Assembly: GCA_020284085.1 (NCBI GenBank)
Contig: JACEVL010000061.1
Location: 881,209 to 945,208, forward strand
Source: Aporrectodea caliginosa
Taxonomy: Eukaryota > Annelida > Clitellata > Crassiclitellata > Lumbricidae
Length of the DNA stretch: 64,000 nucleotides
Reading direction: 5' to 3'
Shown here: positions 57,947 to 64,000 of the stretch, piece by piece
Layout of the letters: each line of letters starts with the position of its first letter
Position numbering within the stretch: the stretch's first letter is position 1
The notes under the pieces: model-generated
Databases searched by the model: none
The model's input: the letters and a program-made list of their open reading frames with translations, nothing else
What the model was told of the DNA's origin: nothing
Translations under genes and position numbers: made by a program

Positions 57947-58943
57947 TAGGGAATGCAATCCCGGGATCCCGGAATCCCGGGATCCCGGAACATTTTCAAA
58001 TCCCGTAATCCCGGGATTGACGAACTTGGAATCCCGGGATTACGGGATTACAAAAATCGGATTTTTTGGTTAAAATTACATGATGAACAGCCTAATTCTT
58101 CCTTGGGCGATAGACGCTAATACAACAGATAATTAGCAGAGGCCCTAGTAAGACAACAGAGTGCAGACGGACCCTTAATTGCTGCCTTAATATCAGAGAG
58201 CTGCAGCGGTGAACCCTACTGCCGTGCTGCTGCTAGGCTGGCCTGCTACTGCCTGGGTTCCTCGCGTTGCGGTCGGTCGCACTGACCGTGGTCATCTGGT
58301 ATTCTCGACCTGATTTCGGGCCGTGGTATCACTATCAACTATTAAGTATCAACACATCCCTGCTGCTGCCAAGTGTCACTACCTAATACTAATGAGTCCT
58401 AGCTCAAGCGCGGTCGAAGTAGACGAGGCGTATTATTGCATTATAGGCTACTGTTATTTGACCTACTACTATACTACGTCTAAGACGATGACAGTCATAT
58501 AGAATAGCGTTTAAAAACTAAATTAGTTAAATATATTTCATAGATTTCATAAATAATAAACGTCAGTTGAGGCGGAACGTGCATTTTCGGCGGTACCACA
58601 GTAGGTGTTCTATGCTATAAGATAAGCTCAAGGCTAGGACATTCTACTGTTGACACTTTTACGTTTCTTGCGATCATTGTATCGTAAATAATTTTTAATA
58701 ATACATGGACATTGAACTTTTAACTTTTCATTTTAAGTAATAAGTTAACAATACAAAGCCACAACGTTCTAAAAATCATTATTTTTAGTACACAACTGCG
58801 TTATAGCATTAAATATAGGGACCTATATTATTCTAGTCAAGACGAATTTTCCTTGCAAACGTCAATCCCGGGATCCCGGGATTGATTCATTTCTAATCCC
58901 GTAATCCCGGGATTGGCAAAATGCTCCGGGATTACATTCCCTA
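57947..58943. mobile_element. Non-autonomous hAT element with CCCGGGATT repeats
   Basis: The ends are inverted TAGGGAATGYAATCCCGG (one difference), and the perfect 8-bp duplication GTGCAGAC flanks the 997-bp element (57939-57946 and 58944-58951). Both ends carry clusters of AATCCCGGGATCCC palindromes. No transposase frame. Confidence 0.92.
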
Positions 58944-58951
58944 GTGCAGAC

Positions 58952-61084
58952 CAAGTAGTCCTGCTGCCTCCCTCTGACAGGCCCTAGACTAAGGACTGCA
59001 GCAGTTATCAATATTTACTGTATTATATTGCTTAAATATGTTTAAGGAATAAATAATAAAACACAGACCCTGATACACGAACATAAATTAAGAAGCTAAT
59101 CAAACAAACAAAAACAAACAGAAGAACTTCACATACAGCACAAATGTATAAATACCAAAAATTTGTTACAGTATTTTGGTATTGTGCATTGGTATTGTGT
59201 CATTCAACAATAATCATGTTAATAAAGTAATTAAATAATTAGAACACAAGTCTGATTGCTGGATTTTCATGCAAATGCTGCCATGATCCTATCTATGCAA
59301 CATTATCTTTAAAATTACACAGTCATCTGCATCCTATGCAAAGACTGCGAGAACTCATCTATCTTGAAAAGTTACATTGAAACTGCTCTTACTATCGGAT
59401 GACAACAGTTCAAAAGTTAAAACATAATTGATTACTGTTCTGTTGATAGCATATAAAAACAAAAAATCGCAAAATTCTAGACATACAATCCAAAGCCACC
59501 AAAAACAATATGTACAAGTACCTTGAGTTCTTATGGTTACCTTGCAATTCATTGCCAAGTCACATACGCTATAATGTGTGACTACCATTGTTGTAAACCT
59601 TCAGCACAGAGACTTAAAAGTAAAAAGATTGCACCAAAGATCTAGAATGCCATATGAAACAATGCAGTAGTAGTTGAGCTTGAATGTTGTCTGTCCAGGA
59701 AGACACACAGAACAAGAGGCAACACTGACCCACGAAACATCGCAAAGACTTCTGGCAATACAAGCCATACATTGAACCATCATCCATCAACAGCAAGCAG
59801 AATCTTTTTCTTTAAAGTTTTGGTTTAGAAAGCCTCTCCCTCATTAGCATCCCTGCGCTCTGACTGTCAGACCAACAGGTTAGCAATTAACTATCATTTC
59901 AGTTCCAGCACAGCTGCTATTTTCACTAGCCGTAATCTAGCTAAAACAGTTACTGGCAGCTTGAATCCTCTACCACAGAAAACATCAATATTACTATAGC
60001 ACGCAATACTAAAGACATTCACAATGATGCATTTAAACAGAAAAATAATGAGGATCAGCAACAAAGAATAGGCAAGAAATAAGAAATACTCCGACATCAT
60101 TGACAACATTTACAGATTTTCCTTTTTGCCTTACATTTTTCATCATGTACCACAACAATAAACAAAAGTTGTCCAGAATAAATTTAACCAGTTACACAAT
60201 GAAGTTTTGATAAAATGCTTAAGAATTCTATGCAACACAGAACAGTATTTGAGTGGCTTGGCAGAAGATAGTGCCAATCCATGTCAACCACCTTTAGATC
60301 AGAAAGCCTACTAAACAGCTTACGAAAATAAATTTGTTTTTTTAATTTCTCAAGTAAAGTTTTTTAATAACAAAATGTTGACCGTAAGTGTAATTAACTG
60401 GGATAATTCACCTTAACATAGTTTTTAATATAACATTATTTTCATTAGTACAGAGAAAATTCCATCTGACTTAGCAATGTTTCCCTGCAACAACTTCAGT
60501 CATAACACATATTCAAAATAAAATTACCAAATGTTCAGCTACTGTAAACAACAGTAGCATAAATTACTTATGCAAGATTCCTATACTACTATTAGACAGC
60601 GTAGAATTTGCTTGACAATTCTAAACAATACTTTTGCATCTATCCTGGATTTTGTGAGTTTTAAAATGGCAATCAATTGCTTGACCATTTTATTTTGCAT
60701 TTTCAGGCAATCCATCATTATTATTGTCAAGCAATCACCCTAGTTGTAAGACTGAGAGATAATACTAATTCACTAAGATACACGTATCCATCTGTGGGCA
60801 ACATTTGTGCTGCCTGGCACATTAGATAGCAATTATATGATCAACTTACTTCATGTTTAAAGAGACAGAGAGTCGCAGCAATGAAATTTGCTTCAAGATT
60901 TTCCTTAGAGCTAGCTATTACAACAACACAGTGATAAAATCCTTTGCTTGTTAATTTAAGGTGAGCAAGCACTAAGAAAGCGCCAAATGAAATAATGCAC
61001 CTAGACAGTCCAATTAAACACATACACATAATAACGAACACTAACAATGAATGAGAACTGGAAAGAGGAAAACATCAGTATGAT
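58952..61084. other. AT-rich stretch, probably 3' untranslated or downstream sequence of the minus-strand membrane gene
   Basis: Low-GC, few repeats, short open frames without homology. On the minus strand it follows the stop codon at 61085. Confidence 0.3.
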
Positions 61085-61276
61085 TTATTCGCCTTTGTTG
61101 TCATTTTTCTTTGGTGTTGGCACATGGTAGATCGTAGTACCTCCCGCAAAGTATCCAATAAAGGCATTAATAAGCACAGGTAGTGCTACAGCAGCCAGGT
61201 AAGCAGCGCCATTCAGCTTCAGCAGACCAAAGAAGAAGAATAATGTGGCAAGAACGCAGCCCTGTGCTAACACCGA
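61085..61276 (-). CDS. Terminal exon of an unidentified multi-pass membrane protein
   Basis: On the minus strand the acceptor TTGTCTTTGTAG precedes 61276, and the frame of 63 codons ends in TAA at 61087-61085. It contains two hydrophobic, membrane-spanning-like segments (VLATLFFFFGLL and AYLAAVALPVLINAFIGYFA) joined by KLNGA, then a polar tail TPKKNDNKGE. It joins in phase 0 to the exon at 62549-62689. A minus-strand AATAAA (61089-61084) overlaps the stop codon, though the true 3' end is probably further. The family was not recognised. Confidence 0.65.
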   Translation of the reverse strand, partial: SVLAQGCVLATLFFFFGLLKLNGAAYLAAVALPVLINAFIGYFAGGTTIYHVPTPKKNDNKGE

Positions 61277-62548
61277 CTACAAAGACAACAACAACAGCAA
61301 CATCTGTAATTCTCTTACACTTAACCACTTCTGGCTAAATGGTGGTCAGCACTTTACTCTAGCAACAGTTGCCACAGAAGTACATAGTTTACCTAAATCC
61401 AATTCAGACTCTAGGTTAAGTGAACCATGGTTAGTCGACGAGCACACACACATAATAACGCACTCATTCATTATGAGGATATATAAAGAGGATATATGAT
61501 ATCATTATGAGGATATATAGAGCACCCCTTCGAAAAGTATGGGCGCTCAATGCTTTTGTTTAAACAAATGTAATTTGAGCTATATAATGATTAACAACTC
61601 CTTTCTCAAAAGTATTCTTGGAAAGTACAGCTATATCAAGTGTCTTCATACATACAGCATATATACATACACACACTAGATATGTTTACACCCAAAACAT
61701 AACTACTTTTAAAAAAATAATAAGTTTTCTAGAAGTAGTTGCAAAGGATAATGCAAGTGACCCATAAGAAGTTTCTGACTAGTCTGTTCATCATTATAAG
61801 CCATCATCAGTAAGCCACTATAATAGCACAAAATGTGCAACATGGTAGTTAATTGGTTTGACTGCTTTGTAACGTGAGACGTTAACTGTGTCAGGACCTG
61901 AGCATGACCATCACACAAAGCACAATTGACTGATGCTTTGTCATTAGAATGGTGCTTAATAAATACATAAATATTAATTACTACTACAGCATTTGATTTA
62001 TTTATGACATTAATAAATTTTAGTTATTCTAATTAAGAATCAGCTTTTAATATCAGATACTGTATTATTTAACATCCAGTAGGACTCTTATAGTATTTTA
62101 AATATTCTTCAGCCCAGGACCATGTGTCGGATGACTAATATGGATTGTGGATAGAAACAGATCAACACTCAACAACTTTCAGGAACATCAAACATGCTTA
62201 TGCACCAAAGCTTAACTTCTGGATTCTCTGACCTATTGTAATTCAACCTGGCTTCTATAACAGATTAGGATTTTTTAATTGCAATTTCACTTAAAGCAAC
62301 CATTAACTAATGCCCTGCGCATTACAAAAAAGCCCTATAGAAGTCATTAGATTAGATAATTACCTTACCTCAACTTAAATTTTTTTTTAAAAACTGTACA
62401 TTATTACAATGCTATCAAAATGATGTAAATTATAGACATGCCAAATTCCTAAAGTCTGCATAAAACTAAACTAAGACCTTGCAAAAATTCTCCAATTGTT
62501 TAATCAGTTAAAATGAATAGAAAATAGATAGCATTAAGATCTACTAAC

Positions 62549-62689
62549 GACAATCCTTGTAACAAATAGAGCCTTCTTGTCTCGTTCATGCAGAAAGCCA
62601 GGAGACTGAAGAGCAACAATTCCATCACCAATGTACAGTGTCCCAATACTACGAGCCACATGAAGCGCCACTTTGTTGCCTGTCTTCAA
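62549..62689 (-). CDS. Upstream exon of the unidentified membrane protein gene
   Basis: On the minus strand TTTCTGTGCAG precedes 62689, and a GTTAGT donor follows 62549. Exactly 47 codons are open, from LKTGNKVALHVARSIGTLYI to LFVTRIV, and splice in phase 0 to SVLAQGC in the exon at 61276, with an 1272-base intron. Its central part is weakly hydrophobic. Earlier exons lie to the right, in or beyond the window end. Confidence 0.6.
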
Positions 62690-62699
62690 CTGCACAGAA

Positions 62700-63265
62700 A
62701 AGAAACAACTTTGCAACGACATTGTCAACAGAATCTAAACACTTATCATGAAGAACTGTTAAGATATATGTTGGCATCAACAAATTTCACCAAAAAGTAA
62801 CATGCTACACAGTAGTACAGCTAGTGTTACTGGTCGCACGGCTAAGTATATAGGAGATGAGACCCATAACTAATAGACTTGAAATTTCATAGGGTTGATT
62901 ATATTGACAAGATCTTTGCCTAGAAAAGTTTGAAAGCAATTGAATTACCAAATTTGGCACACTCGGCAACAAGCAAGAATACACACTTTGCCTTTTTAAA
63001 TTTCTTAAAGTCTTGACTGACTTTGTGCAGTATGGCTCATTCAGCACCGATTACATATAGTCACGTGCCTTTTGAACATATTAATTTCTGAAAATGCACA
63101 AATTAGTCCTTGTGGTAAAAAATATGAAAACTGTATAATTCCCTTGTCCATTTTAATGACTTCTATGTGCTAAGTTGGTAGCATTTAGAGGTATCTATAA
63201 TGTGACCCAGATGGGGATTACTCCTGGCTAGAAGTTGAGGACATCGTTGATTAGGTGATTACAAA
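62700..63265. other. Presumed intron of the minus-strand membrane gene
   Basis: AT-rich; no exon or repeat recognised. Confidence 0.25.
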
Positions 63266-63267
63266 CA

Positions 63268-63358
63268 GGTGGGACACAGTGGTGTAGTGGTATGTTCAGT
63301 GCCTTGCAACTGGAGGGTCGCAGGTTCGAATCGACCTCAAGCAACTGCGTAACAACCT
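63268..63358 (+). mobile_element. Truncated tRNA-derived SINE head
   Basis: A-box region CAGTGGTGTAGTGGTATG and B box CAGGTTCGAATCGACC match the head of the SINE at 21859, including GTGCCTTGCA between the boxes. The sequence stops near TAACAACC and is followed by a GC-rich repeat beginning TAGGGCTGTCAACGGGCC. Confidence 0.7.
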
Positions 63359-63366
63359 TGGATACT

Positions 63367-64000
63367 AGGGCTGTCAACGGGCCCCCGGATCCCCGGGCCC
63401 CCGTTCGTAGGGTCAAGCCCGGGCCCTTAAAGCAAAGCCCTAAAACCCGACCGAACAAGCATAATATGGTAAGTGGGTATAAATGTTAAAGCTTTGTCAG
63501 GTTCCGCAGTGGAATTACGGACATCGTCTGTTGAGTGTGAAGCTTTGCAGTTGAACCTGTATACGCTAGGTATAGTAGCGAATTAGTCATCAACGCGGGG
63601 GGCTGTTGGAACCTGCACATAATTGCCGGCTACCATCAGACCACCCATGGGCTCCTATATAATAAGGTTATTATACAGAAGTCCTTGGGCGACCGCCTGT
63701 TGGCTGACACGCAAGCCAAAGATGACCAACTTTGAATTAGGCCCTAGTGCAACGACTCTTACATAATTAGACATAGGCGCCGAGGGGATATGGCTGCCGC
63801 ACCCCTCGTGGTTTATGCCGGCGCCATTCAGACCAGACAAGTACATGTGGGCTATAGATCGGCTGCGGGAAAATTGCGCCCCTCTGGGAATGTGTTTCCC
63901 ACACAGGCTATTGTTCATCTGGAACTGGCCAGCGACAATTATCAATCAGTGCAGCACTCAGATTACGAAATTTAAGTAGTCTCTAGAAATCAATACAAAT
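63367..64000. other. GC-rich repeat end and unassigned sequence
   Basis: TAGGGCTGTCAACGGGCC with CCCGGGCCC palindromes looks like a hAT-type terminus, but the partner end was not found inside the window. The rest shows no gene. Confidence 0.3.

Overview
This window reads as a gene-poor, repeat-rich nuclear genome segment of an animal. Evidence: GT-AG spliced exons of a UBALD-type gene, animal-type retrotransposons (a copia element, an I-group LINE with RNase H, L2/CR1-like LINE fragments), tRNA-derived SINEs, several hAT elements, a pogo/Tigger relic and abundant microsatellites. The repeat mix and the strong excess of the palindromic word TAGGCCTA suggest a marine invertebrate, perhaps a deuterostome such as an echinoderm. 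That placement is inference and not firm.

0-13 kb: two exons of an unidentified minus-strand gene (211-965) run off the left edge. Then comes a hAT element carrying a SINE (3207-3985), an evenly spaced CCAAT-box array (5339-5458), and the best gene of the window, UBALD, with three coding exons at 5573-5680, 8473-8556 and 9655-9840 (125 aa). Its introns hold LINE tails.

13-31 kb: a complete copia-type LTR retrotransposon (15755-20340) has identical 186-bp LTRs, a 5-bp target duplication, an initiator-Met-tRNA-type primer site and one intact 1346-aa Gag-Pol frame. After it come a TIR element with TTAGGG-like repeats, a tRNA-derived SINE, a (GA)n tract and a long but frame-broken I-group LINE (about 23.9-29.3 kb).

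30-47 kb: L2/CR1-like LINE fragments on both strands, SINEs and foldback hairpins. A CR1-like LINE at 38163 is interrupted by a 6.1-kb hAT element (38672-44809) flanked by the perfect 8-bp duplication GTGATAAG; the LINE resumes at 44810. The hAT contains a transposase relic, a LINE fragment and a 5-kb pyrimidine-rich minisatellite. The minisatellite gives very long but spurious open frames.

47-50 kb: a large terminal exon (47811-49682) encodes a coiled-coil protein of about 614 aa with a glycine-rich C-terminal segment; its family was not recognised.

50-59 kb: DNA transposons, namely a pogo/Tigger-like relic (50684-52085), a hAT nested within another hAT (54384-54721 in 52674-54772), a CACTG-ended element, a head-to-head pair of GGGGCYGTCC MITEs and a further hAT (57947-58943), three of the four hAT/pogo copies with exact target duplications.

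59-64 kb: two exons of an unidentified minus-strand membrane-protein gene (61085-61276 and 62549-62689), then a truncated SINE and a GC-rich repeat end.
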